The position numbers were made by a program, and so were the translations under genes. A stretch of 64,000 nt of DNA from Kovacikia minuta CCNUW1 (GTDB lineage: Bacteria; Cyanobacteriota; Cyanobacteriia; Leptolyngbyales; Leptolyngbyaceae), in the NCBI RefSeq assembly GCF_020091585.1, contig NZ_CP083583.1, positions 310,001-374,000 of the forward strand, read 5' to 3'. Each line of letters begins with the position of its first letter. Position 1 is the first letter of the stretch. The notes beneath the pieces are model-generated. The model was given only the letters and a program-made list of their open reading frames with translations, ran no database searches and was not told the origin of the DNA. Below are positions 36,221 through 45,515 of the stretch, piece after piece.

Positions 36221-37154
36221 GAACCCATTTGGGATCTATATAATGGTGAATGAAGGCATCTATAATCCTCTAATTTAACGGCTATGGCATATTCGAGCAG
36301 TCTCACTGATGCAGAATGGGAAATTCTTGAACCGCTGTTGCCTCAGATATTACCCAAGAAGAAACGGACCCGACCCTGCGATTGGACGAAGCGGGAGATC
36401 ATTGATGGCATCCTTTATCAACTCAAGAACGGTTGCAATTGGGAAGACTTACCCAAAGACTTACCTCCCTACTCGACGGTGTATTGGCACTACAAGCAGT
36501 GGCGGGAAGCTGGGGTGATCGAGAAACTGATGGGAGTATTGCATGGACAGGTGCGGGAACAGGTTAAAAAAAAGCCCAAATGGACGAGGTTAATCATCAT
36601 TGACTCGCAAGCGGTGAAGAATACTTGCAATGCCAGTGTAGACTCAAAGGGCTTCTGTTTTTACAAAGCGACCAATGGGATTAAAAGGCACCTGGCTGTT
36701 GATACGCTTGGGTTTCCCTTTTTCACTCATTGCACAAAAGCTGATGTTTCCGATGATCTGGGATTGCTTGAGATGTTGACGCTCAACATTGACTATTTCA
36801 AGTCAAAACCTGTTAACATTCCCAAGATTACCATCTTGCTCGACCACGGCTATCACATTGATGCTTTGATTGAAGCATTGGAGCAGGTTTATCCTCAAAT
36901 TATGACGAAAATCAGGTTTGAGCGTTCAACCAAACCCTCGAAACAAGAGAAAGCAGCGCAAGGAAAATCTGGATTTGTCCCAGCAGTCGCAAGATGGGTC
37001 ATCGAACGATCCAATGCTTGGATGGAGCGGTGTAAAAGTTTGGTTAAAAACTTTGAGCGCACCCTATCTCATGCGGAAACTAAGATTAACCTCTGCTTTG
37101 TCAGGCTAATGCTGAAGCGGCTTGCAGCTACTTCCTGAGATCTCAAATGGGTTC
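36221..37154 (+). mobile_element. IS5-family insertion sequence, 934 bp, copy 1
   Basis: Inverted ends GAACCCATTTGGGATCT (36221-36237) and AGATCTCAAATGGGTTC (37138-37154), one mismatch, enclose one transposase gene. TATA flanks both sides (36217-36220, 37155-37158) and looks like a 4-base target duplication because removing the element and one TATA restores the reading frame of the kinase. A second copy with apparently identical sequence and flanking TATA is at 53625-54558. Confidence 0.85.
36284..37138 (+). CDS. IS5-family transposase (copy 1)
   Basis: A 284-residue DDE transposase. The N-terminal DUF4096-like domain (LTDAEWEILEPLLPQ, GILYQLKNGCNWEDLPKDLP, STVYWHYKQWREAG) is followed by the catalytic domain: first Asp in LIIIDSQAVKN, second Asp in ILLDHGYH, and Glu in WVIERSNAWMERCKSL. 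It is intact. The second copy at 53688-54542 is the same protein. It is the mobility gene of the 934-bp element. Confidence 0.92.
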   Translation: MAYSSSLTDAEWEILEPLLPQILPKKKRTRPCDWTKREIIDGILYQLKNGCNWEDLPKDLPPYSTVYWHYKQWREAGVIEKLMGVLHGQVREQVKKKPKWTRLIIIDSQAVKNTCNASVDSKGFCFYKATNGIKRHLAVDTLGFPFFTHCTKADVSDDLGLLEMLTLNIDYFKSKPVNIPKITILLDHGYHIDALIEALEQVYPQIMTKIRFERSTKPSKQEKAAQGKSGFVPAVARWVIERSNAWMERCKSLVKNFERTLSHAETKINLCFVRLMLKRLAATS

Positions 37155-40011
37155 TATAGGGACCGGGCGGAATGCCAAACATTTCAGCTGCCTGTTCTGA
37201 AAATGTGACAATATCGGTTGCCGCACTCCAACTCCAATCACCGAGTTTTGCTGCTGCCAATGCCACACTTAAACGTTCAGCACTATTTCGCAAGGCTGCT
37301 TCGGCTTGTTTGCGATCGGTGATATCGAGCAAGGTGCCAAAGAAGTCAACCGTCTGTCTAGACTCACCCTCTCCCTCAAAACGAGCTTGCCCCTTTGCCG
37401 AAACCCATCGTTCGGTGCCATCATCCCAAACAATTCGGTAGTCAATTTCGTAGATTCCTGAGGAGTTGGGAGCTATGGCTGCATTCACGGCACTGGCAAC
37501 CCGTTCCCGATCGTCTGGATGCATGCGCTTTATTACCCTCGGCAGAGGAACGATCACCGTATCCTCTGGCTCTCCCCAAATTTCGCGCATGCGCTCATCC
37601 ATCTCGACCAGGTTGCTGTCCAGGTGCAGCCGCCACCCCCCCAATCGCCCAACCTGAATCGCCAGCCGTGCCCACTCCTCGCTTTCCCGCAGAGCTTGTT
37701 CTGCCTGTTTGCGACGGGTAATATCTGCCATTGCCCCAACGACCCGCAGGGCGTTACCTGCCGCATCTCGAACGATGTAGGCCCGATCGAGGACATCGGC
37801 ATAGGAGCCATTGGCTCGACGGAAGCGGTATTCATTTGTCCATACGGTGGCACTCTGGTCAAGGCAGAGTTCGTAACTGGAGCGAACGCGTTCAATATCA
37901 TCTGGATGCACAAGCTCAGCCCAACTTGATGCATTCGGCTCCATCTCTTCGGGGCAATACCCAAACACGAGTTGCATGCGTTCGCTGCGCCACACCTCAC
38001 CCGTCGAGAGATCGCAATCCCAGATCACATCATTCGTTGCTTTTGTAATCAGTTGAAACCGTTCTTCGCCTCTCCGCAGGGCTGCTTCCGATCGCCGCCG
38101 ATCGGTAATATCTCGAATCGTACTCAGCACCGCCGGTTCACCGTCGATGACCGCACTCTGAGCACTAACTTCCACCGGAAATTGGCTTCCATCTTTGCGC
38201 TGGTGGAGGGTTTCAAATAAAATTCCTTCCCGAATTGCCTGGTCAAACTGCTGGGCAAGTATGGGTAGAGTGCTTGATGCCCGCAAATCAGAAATTTTTA
38301 AGGACAACAATTCAGCACGACTGTAGCCATAAACCTGCTCTGCTGCCCGATTGGCTTCCAAAATTTGACCGTTGCGATCAATGTAAAGAACGATATCGCG
38401 AATATGTTCGGACAGGAGTTGATATCGTTGTAAGGTTTTTTCTGCCTGCTTACGACGGGTAATATCGGTGACTAATGCCACAAATCCTTCGACGTTTCCC
38501 TGGGGATCACAACGAGGAATATAATTAACCAGCACATCGCGGGCACCGCCCTTTTTATAGGGAATTCGCTGTTCAAACGTTACCTCCTGCCCTGCCAGAA
38601 CTTGTTCAACGGCAGGACGGATGGTTTCGTAGGCTGCCTGTCCCAGTACTTCCCAGAGATACTTGCCTTTAACTTCAGCCGCAGGTTGACCAAACCACTC
38701 CTCATATTTCTGGTTGTTAAAACGGTATCGCTGTTCCACATCCACAAAGGCGATCAGCACAGGAACAGCGTTGGTAATCAGGCGTAGTTCGGCTTCGCGT
38801 TGCTGTAAAGCTGCCTCGGCTTGAATGCGTTCGCTAATGTCGATCGCCACCCCTGCAAGGACCTGTTGCCCCGCCGCATTGCGAAAAGGGAACTTGAAGG
38901 ACATGTAGGTGTGTTCCCTATCCTCATGGTGAATGGTTTCCAGCATTTGCATGGGTTGATCGTCGCTGAGTACAGCCCTGTCATTGCGATAAAACTGTTG
39001 GGCAATGGCAGGCGGCAGCAGTTCAAAATCGGTTTTACCTATTAGCTCCGATCGTGATCGTTGATAAACGCGTTCGACCCAGGGATTGGCATAGAGATAT
39101 CGTCCCGTTTCATCCTTGATGAAGGCAGCGATCGGGCTATGGTTCATGAAACTCTGGAACAGTTCCTGGCTTTCGCGCAAAGCAATTTCTGTTTGCTTCC
39201 GCTCGGTAATGTCGAGGGTGACACCGACCAGACGAATGGGTGTGCCTTTGGCATCATAAACCAGTTGACCGCGCACAATTAACCAGTGCAGACTGCCATC
39301 AGGATGGTAGCAGCGTTCCTCTACTTCATAGTCTGTGCGCTCTTCGATGCAACGCTGAATTGTGGCTTGAACAAGTGGACGATCGTCGGGATGCAATGCC
39401 GCAAATAAAGTTTCATGGGTGAATTCTGCATCGGGCGGCAAGCCAAAGTTTGCTTTGCATTGGGCTGAACAGGTTAAAACACCTGTTGTCAGATGATGTT
39501 CCCAGGAACCAAGCTTTGCTGTTTGTAGGGCAATTTTAAAGTGCTGCTCCTGCTGGTGCAGTGCCAATTCTGCCTGTTTACGATCGGTAATATTGCTAAA
39601 CGAAACCCCAATCCCATCGTTTAATTTCACGACAACGTTACGAAACCAACCCGTCAGTTCCTTACTCTCGTAAAATGTCTCAAACGTCTCGGAATTTCCC
39701 GTTTCAGCAACCGTCACGTAGCGATCGAAAATACCACTGGTTTTACAATTGGGAAATAACTGCAAGAGGGGCTGACCGAGTAATTCTTCTGGTGTACGGT
39801 TTACGCCCCTAGCCGCAACGGGATTGGAGTATTCAATGCTGAAGTCAGCGATCGTTCCGCCTGCATCCCGGATATTCCGCAGAATGATAAATCCATCGGG
39901 TGATGCTTCTAGCACCAACCGAAATTGCTCCTCACTGCTTGATAACGGGACAGCTTCTAAATTCTCTGGAGGATAGGGATGATTAGAAACGATAACCTCC
40001 TCCTCAGTCAT
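37155..40011 (-). CDS. Split PAS-hybrid kinase, N-terminal eight-PAS part (interrupted by IS)
   Basis: The open frame runs from ATG 40011 through the IS border to 37069, but native sequence stops at 37155; the last ~29 codons are IS sequence. Eight PAS or PAC domains follow one another, each opening with ALRESEE- or ALQQREAE-type helices (for example FRLVLEASPDGFI, FKIALQTAKLGSWE, FQSFMNHSPIAAFI, LITNAVPVLIAFV, LSEHIRDIVLYID, FQLITKATNDVIWD, ARLAIQVGRLGGWR, LSVALAAAKLGDWSW). The kinase half lies at 35048-36217. Intact length would be about 1,780 residues. It is almost certainly inactive unless the IS is lost. It starts four bases inside the end of the XRE gene. Confidence 0.88.
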
Positions 40012-40295
40012 TGAACATCGGACTCCATCTCTGTAAAGTATTGATTGAGCAAGATTTGACTGCGCTCCTGAAGTTTGGCAGCAGGGGACCCGCTTAAATC
40101 TTTAAGAATCATTTGGATTTGTTTTAGCGCCAGGGGGGAAGGCTGCATATGACCATTTTCCCACCGATTAATTGTACTAAAAGCCACTCCCAACATTGCG
40201 GCAAATTGCTCCTGGCTCAATCCGGTTATGTGGCGAAGTTCACGGATCAGATGACGCACTTCCGGTTGCCCCAGGGCAGTTGTTTTTTTGACCAT
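40008..40295 (-). CDS. XRE-family helix-turn-helix regulator
   Basis: Start chosen at ATG 40295 (MVKKTTALGQPEVRHL); an upstream in-frame start adds 23 unlike residues. 95 residues. The helix-turn-helix is IRELRHITGLSQEQFAAMLGVAFSTINRWENGHMQPSPLALKQI, of the XRE/Cro type with the WENG turn. The stop overlaps the start of the eight-PAS kinase (ATGA at 40008-40011), so the regulator and sensor are translated together. Confidence 0.85.
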   Translation of the reverse strand: MVKKTTALGQPEVRHLIRELRHITGLSQEQFAAMLGVAFSTINRWENGHMQPSPLALKQIQMILKDLSGSPAAKLQERSQILLNQYFTEMESDVQ

Positions 40296-40417
40296 AGGAA
40301 CCCGCAGGAAAAGAATAAGCCGCGCCATATAGCGTTTGCTATATCCCCCATTTTGGGGGTACAAATTGAGCTGTCTATCTCCCTTAAGGAGGAATTCTAT
40401 CCCCTTGATGGTGGTTC

Positions 40418-40876
40418 TTAAGCGGCGGCGGCTAATGGGAAAGATGAGAGGCTGTTTAGCAGAAACACCTGATAGTGGTTAATTTCGGGAATTGACTTGA
40501 AGGCAACCGGGTTTTCATATAAACAGCAGGTTTTGCCGATCGATCTCAGGTACGCTTTTGCAGTTTCGACTGATACTGATCCTTTAAACCAGAGGAGTGC
40601 ATGGGTTACACCTGGAAGGTTTTGTAAGAGGAGATCGTAGGGATACTTGTTGTAGGTTAATGCAATTTCTTCGCCAGTCGATAATCTTGTGACGGATGTA
40701 TTAATTTCGCTGTAAATGTTTTTGATTGCTTCTTCTTTAGAAACTGTGCTGCGCTCAAACTCATAAATTCGTGTCAGTTTCAAGCTACGTTTGCAGTCAA
40801 CGGAAAGTTCATCCAGAATACCCGCATCAACGATTTGTTCTAGTTCTTGCCAGGTGGTCGGAAATTGGAAGTCCAT
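40418..40876 (-). CDS. Conserved hypothetical protein (DUF3605-like)
   Basis: A 152-residue soluble protein. The PGVTHALLWFKGSVSVETAKAYL segment with KYPYDLLLQN before it is somewhat like DUF3605 proteins (ydP..L.. GV.H.LLW). Function unknown. It has no signal or membrane segment. It is followed by the XRE gene after about 120 bases. Confidence 0.6.
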   Translation of the reverse strand: MDFQFPTTWQELEQIVDAGILDELSVDCKRSLKLTRIYEFERSTVSKEEAIKNIYSEINTSVTRLSTGEEIALTYNKYPYDLLLQNLPGVTHALLWFKGSVSVETAKAYLRSIGKTCCLYENPVAFKSIPEINHYQVFLLNSLSSFPLAAAA

Positions 40877-40935
40877 AGAAGTTCTCCTTCTTGGATGTGA
40901 GGAGATGGAAATGAATCTCTCTTTCTTCCTAATAG

Positions 40936-41196
40936 TTAATCTTCGTTGACTGCCGGATTCCTCAGTGCCTCCACAGAATTTATGGCAGCCAGAGTCTGTA
41001 GAGCCGTGCGATCACATAGATGAGCAGGATGGAGCCAAATATTTGGGTTCAAAGGGCAGATGCACACCTCCCGTGGCCACTGACTACCAACCTGGTGTAA
41101 TGCTGCGATTACAGGCAGAATCTCGTGTCCCTTTTTTGTCAACGAATATTCAACATGGGGAGGGATTTGGGCATTCACGGTCGGTTTCATTGGACT
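40936..41196 (-). pseudogene. HxlR-type regulator remnant
   Basis: The C-terminal part of an HxlR-family winged helix is visible (PPHVEYSLTKKGHEILPVIA then ALHQVGSQW), the usual last strand and helix of the family. The N-terminal helix-turn-helix is missing; upstream the frame runs into unlike sequence before the kinase at 41240. It is a truncated gene, probably not functional. Confidence 0.5.
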
Positions 41197-41239
41197 TAAC
41201 CACACCGTTCGGCTGAGCGGCCTTCGGCTTCGGCGTTGA

Positions 41240-43150
41240 TTAATATCTAATGGGTGCTGCCAGAACACGATGAATTGCCTTCATTAACTCCTCAACCGTA
41301 TAGGGCTTTGGCAACCAGGCTGCAACTTCAGCTGGGGTAAAGTCAGCCGATTGGTAACTTGAAAGTAGCCCGCTCACCGCAATGATCTTAATGTGTGGGT
41401 TGATTTTCTTTAACGTGCGGATTGTGGTTGGACCATCCATAGATGGCATCATCATATCAAGCAGCACCAGCCCAATGTCATCTTTATGTTGAACGTAGAC
41501 CGAGATGGCGTCCACCCCATCCTCCGCCGTAATCACCCGATAACGATAAGCTTCTAAGGCTGCTCGCGTAACCTCACGAATTGCCGTCTCATCATCCACC
41601 GCTAAGATCAGCTCATGGTGCCCTAGCATGGTTGTAACAGCATTGGCATCAGGAGGTTTACTCGTCATAGCCGCAGGCAAAAATATCTTAAACTCGGTTC
41701 CTTTGCCTACGGAACTGGTGACCGTAATGAAACCATGATAGCTTTTGATAATTCCGACTACGGTCGAAAGCCCTAATCCTGTGCCTTTGCCAACTTCTTT
41801 CGTGGTAAAAAAGGGTTCAAAGATGCGATCGATGATCTCCTTCGAAATTCCCATTCCATTGTCTGCAATGCTGATCGCAATATAATTTCCCTCCCGTGCA
41901 TCCAGATTGGCTCGTGCATAGTTTTCATCGATCGTCAGGTTCTCCGCAATAATCTTTAATCTGCCTCCAAACGGCATGGCATCACGGGCATTGACGCATA
42001 GATTCATCAAAACCTGATGGAGCTGGGTGGCGTTTCCATTCACTGTCCACAGGTCTTCAGGAATTTCTGTCCAGACCTCAATGGATTTCGGAAACGTCTC
42101 CCTTGCAACCTGTTGAATCTCGCGAATCAAATGCTTCATTTGTAAAACCGTGTTCTTGCCTTCAACCCCACGGGCAAAGGACAACACCTGTTTGACCAGC
42201 TCTGCACCTCGCTTTGCATTGGCTTCTAAGACTTGCAGCATTTGTTGGCTTCTGTCGTCCAGATTGGTCAGCTTCATTTGCAAAAGCTGAGCCGTTGCCA
42301 AAACAGGAGTGAGGATGTTGTTCAGATCATGGGCAATCCCGCTAGCAAGCGTACCAATACTTTCCATTCGCTGGGCACGCAGAAATTGCGCTTCAAGCTG
42401 CTTCTTTTCAGTGACATCCGTGCTAACGGTGAGAATAAATTTGGGCGTTTTGTCATCATTACGAACAAGAGTCCATCGGCTTTCAACAATGACTTCTCGC
42501 GCTGTTTTGGTGACCTGGTGTAACTCGCCCTGCCATTCTCCCTTCTCCATGAGCGTTTTTTGTGCTTCCTGCACCTGGAGAGAAGTGCCTTTATACAACA
42601 GTTGGGTCGTTTTCTGACCTAAAGCTTCTTCTGCACCCCAGCCATAGAGCCGCTCAGCGCCTTTATTCCAGAATAAAATTCGATTCTCTAAATCTCGAAC
42701 CAAAATGGCATCGGTAGCAATGTCAAGCAGGGCGGCTTGTTCACGGATTTTTTGCTCCGCGCGATTGCGCTCGATGGCGTAGCGAATCGAACGCACCAGC
42801 AGTTCGCCGGTAATTTGCCCCTTGACCAGGTAGTCCTGTGCTCCTTCTTGCACCGCTTTAAGTGCCAGGGTTTCATCATCCAAGCCGGTGGTTACCACAA
42901 TGGGAACTTCTCGTTCTTGCTGGTGAAGCTGGGTAAATGTTTCAAACCCCCGGCTGTCGGGTAGGAAGAGATCTAATAGAATCAAGTCAAAGTGGGTTTC
43001 ACCCAGGCGTTGTAGCCCTTTACTCAAGCAATCGACATACTCAAGTCGAATGGAGACCGAAGCGACATCTCGCAGAAGCTCTTGCAATAACCGTCGATCG
43101 CCAGGGTTGTCTTCAATCAGCAAAACATGGATGGGGGTTTGATTTTCCAT
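41240..43150 (-). CDS. Hybrid histidine kinase (REC-PAS-HisKA-HATPase-REC)
   Basis: A 636-residue protein. An N-terminal receiver (HVLLIEDNPGDRRLLQELL, Asp in LILLDLFLPD, Lys in YLVKGQI), a PAS domain (ATDAILVRDLENRILFWNKG), HisKA with MESIGTLASGIAHDLNNILTPVLA, HATPase (NLCVNARDAM, DNGMGI, GTGLGLSTVVGI), then a second receiver (LILAVDDETAIREVTRAAL, Asp in VLLDMMMPSMDG, Lys in PKPYTVEEL). Last gene of a four-gene operon on the minus strand; it starts three bases after the single receiver gene. Confidence 0.9.
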   Translation of the reverse strand: MENQTPIHVLLIEDNPGDRRLLQELLRDVASVSIRLEYVDCLSKGLQRLGETHFDLILLDLFLPDSRGFETFTQLHQQEREVPIVVTTGLDDETLALKAVQEGAQDYLVKGQITGELLVRSIRYAIERNRAEQKIREQAALLDIATDAILVRDLENRILFWNKGAERLYGWGAEEALGQKTTQLLYKGTSLQVQEAQKTLMEKGEWQGELHQVTKTAREVIVESRWTLVRNDDKTPKFILTVSTDVTEKKQLEAQFLRAQRMESIGTLASGIAHDLNNILTPVLATAQLLQMKLTNLDDRSQQMLQVLEANAKRGAELVKQVLSFARGVEGKNTVLQMKHLIREIQQVARETFPKSIEVWTEIPEDLWTVNGNATQLHQVLMNLCVNARDAMPFGGRLKIIAENLTIDENYARANLDAREGNYIAISIADNGMGISKEIIDRIFEPFFTTKEVGKGTGLGLSTVVGIIKSYHGFITVTSSVGKGTEFKIFLPAAMTSKPPDANAVTTMLGHHELILAVDDETAIREVTRAALEAYRYRVITAEDGVDAISVYVQHKDDIGLVLLDMMMPSMDGPTTIRTLKKINPHIKIIAVSGLLSSYQSADFTPAEVAAWLPKPYTVEELMKAIHRVLAAPIRY

Positions 43151-43153
43151 CTC

Positions 43154-43600
43154 TCACTCCTGGGGAAGTTTGACGATGGTCAACCAGAAGTCTTCAATGG
43201 ATTTGATGCTTCTGGTGAATTGTTCCAGGTCAATTGGTTTAATGATGTAGCAATTGGCATAAAGTTTGTAAGCACTGGCAATGTCATCTTCTGCCTGGGA
43301 GGTGGTAAAAATGATGACTGGAATATGCCTGAGAGATTCATTCGATTTAATCATTTTCAGCACCTCCAGTCCATTTCGGCGCGGTAAGTTCAGGTCGAGC
43401 AAAACTAAATCAGGGAGAGGCACATGGCTATAGGGTTCGATCTGGTGCAAAAACGCGATCGCCTTTTCACCGTCTTCAACCACATTCAGGTGATTGTGGA
43501 TTTTGCCTTCCTTCAGTACTTCCTGGGTTAGCCTGATATCTCCTGGATTGTCTTCTACCAGCAAAATTTCGATCGCTCTGACAACATTCGTCGAATTCAC
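43154..43600 (-). CDS. Single-domain response regulator
   Basis: A 148-residue receiver (ILLVEDNPGDIRLTQEVLKE, Asp in LVLLDLNLPRRNG, Lys in YIIKPIDLEQF). It resembles the Rcp1-like regulators that follow phytochrome-type kinases in cyanobacteria. It lies two bases after the kinase gene at 43603 and three bases before the next hybrid kinase, so all are one operon. The partner is probably one of these kinases. Confidence 0.92.
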   Translation of the reverse strand: MNSTNVVRAIEILLVEDNPGDIRLTQEVLKEGKIHNHLNVVEDGEKAIAFLHQIEPYSHVPLPDLVLLDLNLPRRNGLEVLKMIKSNESLRHIPVIIFTTSQAEDDIASAYKLYANCYIIKPIDLEQFTRSIKSIEDFWLTIVKLPQE

Positions 43601-43602
43601 AA

Positions 43603-45297
43603 TCAGGTTTCTCCTCCATCTGGAATCGTGAAATAGAATGTTGCTCCGTTACCCAATTCGGATTCCACCCAAATTTTGCCGTTATGTCGTTCAACAATCT
43701 TTTTACAAACAGCTAATCCAATCCCTGTACCAGCATAGTCTACTCGATTATTTAGCCGTTGAAAAATCACAAAAATTCGTTCGGCATACTGGGAATCGAT
43801 GCCAATTCCATTGTCCTGGACTGAAAAAAACCATGCATTATCTAAGCGGTTGGCTGCAATCCAAACCTTGGGGCATTGCTCGCTACGAAACTTGATGGCA
43901 TTGCTGATCAAATTCTGGAAGAGCTGGGTGAGTTGGGTGGGATCTGCGTGCAGGTGCGGTAAGTTCTGGTAAATCATCTCTGCCCCGCTTTCCTCAATGG
44001 CAACTTTAAGATTGGCGATCGCACGCACAACCGCTTCCATCGAGCTAGTCAGTTCAAAGGGTTGTCCACGGGTGCCGATCCGGGAATAGGTAAGCAGATC
44101 ATTGATCAGGGTTCGCATCCGAACTGCACCATCAACCGCATACTGAATAAAATCATCCGCATCCGAGTCCAGTCTGCCTTTATAGCGGCGCTCTAACAAC
44201 TGGAGGTAACTGGTAACCATCCGCAACGGTTCCTGCAAATCATGGGAGGCGATGTAGGCAAACTGTTGTAGTTCGGCGTTAGAACGGGCTAATTCCTGGC
44301 GTTGCAAGGTCTCTTGCTCAAACAATTGGGCTTGGGTGAGGGCAATCCCAAGCTGATTGGCAAGCTGTTGCAGTAACTCTGTTTCAAAGGCTGTCCACTC
44401 CCGTGGATTAGAACATTGATGGGCAATCAACAAGCCCCACAGTTCATTTTTTGTCAAAATAGGGACAACCAGTTTTGCCTTCACCTGGAACCGCCGCAAA
44501 AATTCCACCAAACAAAGAGGGATCAGAGTATCTTCCTCCACATCGGTCAATTTCCGAATCCGTCCCTGGCAATATTGTTGTCTTGATTCTTCAGGAAAAA
44601 CTTCTTCTGGAAAGGTGTACCCCATGATCTCCGATAAACTGGGTTGCACAGCTTCTGCAACCCCACTGCCAGTTCCATCGGGCCAGAGGCGGTAGATCAA
44701 AACCCGATCGGCTTGCAGAATTTCCTTCACCTCATTTACGGCTGTTTGTAAAATATTGTCAAGCTGAAGGGATTGGCGAATTTTGAGGGTGACTTCGGCA
44801 AATAGTTGAGAGCGCTGATTTTGCCGTTGCAGGTCTTCCTGGACTTGTTGACGTTCCTGAATCTCCCGCTCCAACTGTTCATTTTGGGTTTGAAGCTGTT
44901 TGGTTAGCGCTTGCAGTTGCAAATGGGTCTCGACACGGGCAAGTACTTCTTCGTACTGAAGGGGTTTGGTAATAAAATCGACCGCCCCCAAAGAAAAGCC
45001 TTTCACCTTATCAACCGTATCCGTTAATGCGGACAGAAAAATTACAGGAATGGATCGGGTCGGTTCGCTTTCCTTGAGGCAACGGCAGGTTTCAAATCCA
45101 TCCATGCCCGGCATCAAAATATCAAGCAGAATCAAATTGGGAGCGGCATATTTTGCTTTTTCCAGCGCACTTTCCCCATCTTCAGCAAAAAGAACTTTGA
45201 AACCTGCGTTATTTAAAAAATCAAACAGCACCTCCAGGTTGGTCGGTGTGTCATCCACAACAAGGATGGTTCCCTTCTTAGCCATTTCCTCACTCAT
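43603..45297 (-). CDS. REC-GAF-histidine kinase
   Basis: A 564-residue protein. An N-terminal receiver (ILVVDDTPTNLEVLFDFL, Asp in ILLDILMPGMDG, Lys in FITKPLQYEE), a coiled-coil, a GAF domain (EVTLKIRQSLQLDNILQTAVNEVKEIL, RLWPDGTGSGVAEAV), HisKA with His in FAYIASHDLQEPLRMVTSYL and HATPase (NLISNAIKF, DNGIGID, GTGIGLAVCKKI). Phytochrome-like architecture, but no bilin-binding motif is obvious. The ATG at 45297 overlaps by four bases the true stop of the giant kinase upstream (45294-45296). Confidence 0.9.
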   Translation of the reverse strand: MSEEMAKKGTILVVDDTPTNLEVLFDFLNNAGFKVLFAEDGESALEKAKYAAPNLILLDILMPGMDGFETCRCLKESEPTRSIPVIFLSALTDTVDKVKGFSLGAVDFITKPLQYEEVLARVETHLQLQALTKQLQTQNEQLEREIQERQQVQEDLQRQNQRSQLFAEVTLKIRQSLQLDNILQTAVNEVKEILQADRVLIYRLWPDGTGSGVAEAVQPSLSEIMGYTFPEEVFPEESRQQYCQGRIRKLTDVEEDTLIPLCLVEFLRRFQVKAKLVVPILTKNELWGLLIAHQCSNPREWTAFETELLQQLANQLGIALTQAQLFEQETLQRQELARSNAELQQFAYIASHDLQEPLRMVTSYLQLLERRYKGRLDSDADDFIQYAVDGAVRMRTLINDLLTYSRIGTRGQPFELTSSMEAVVRAIANLKVAIEESGAEMIYQNLPHLHADPTQLTQLFQNLISNAIKFRSEQCPKVWIAANRLDNAWFFSVQDNGIGIDSQYAERIFVIFQRLNNRVDYAGTGIGLAVCKKIVERHNGKIWVESELGNGATFYFTIPDGGET

Positions 45298-45515
45298 AGC
45301 TGCGTTTGATAATGTTTGATAAATTCAATCACTTGTTTTCCCTTAAAGCTTTTGGCTAGTTGCCGCAATTGGGAAGCAAAGGGAGCTTGCTGGGGTTCTA
45401 ATTGCTCCAGACGATGGGTTTGCTCCACAATACCCTTCAAGTCTCCCATCAGGGCTAAATCTAATAGGGCGTTAAGCTTCTGGGCAGAGGGGTGGGCGGT
45501 GATGGGGGATGGGGG
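45294..45515 (-). CDS. C-terminal tail of the giant kinase in shifted frame
   Basis: In the frame ending TGA at 45294-45296 the minus strand reads [18 protein letters not shown] then [20 protein letters not shown] and [17 protein letters not shown]. This helical tail is typical of these hybrid kinases and is lost from the upstream frame, which stops at 45461 after a Pro/Ser run. The break is in the CCCCCCATC repeat near 45505-45528, probably a one-base loss in a C-run. The stop overlaps the next gene start by four bases, as usual in operons. Confidence 0.7.
   Translation of the reverse strand, partial: PPSPITAHPSAQKLNALLDLALMGDLKGIVEQTHRLEQLEPQQAPFASQLRQLAKSFKGKQVIEFIKHYQTQL

Noticed and set aside
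37069..37154. C-terminal ~29 codons of the eight-PAS frame
   Set aside because: They read the antisense end of the IS transposase and are not part of the native kinase.
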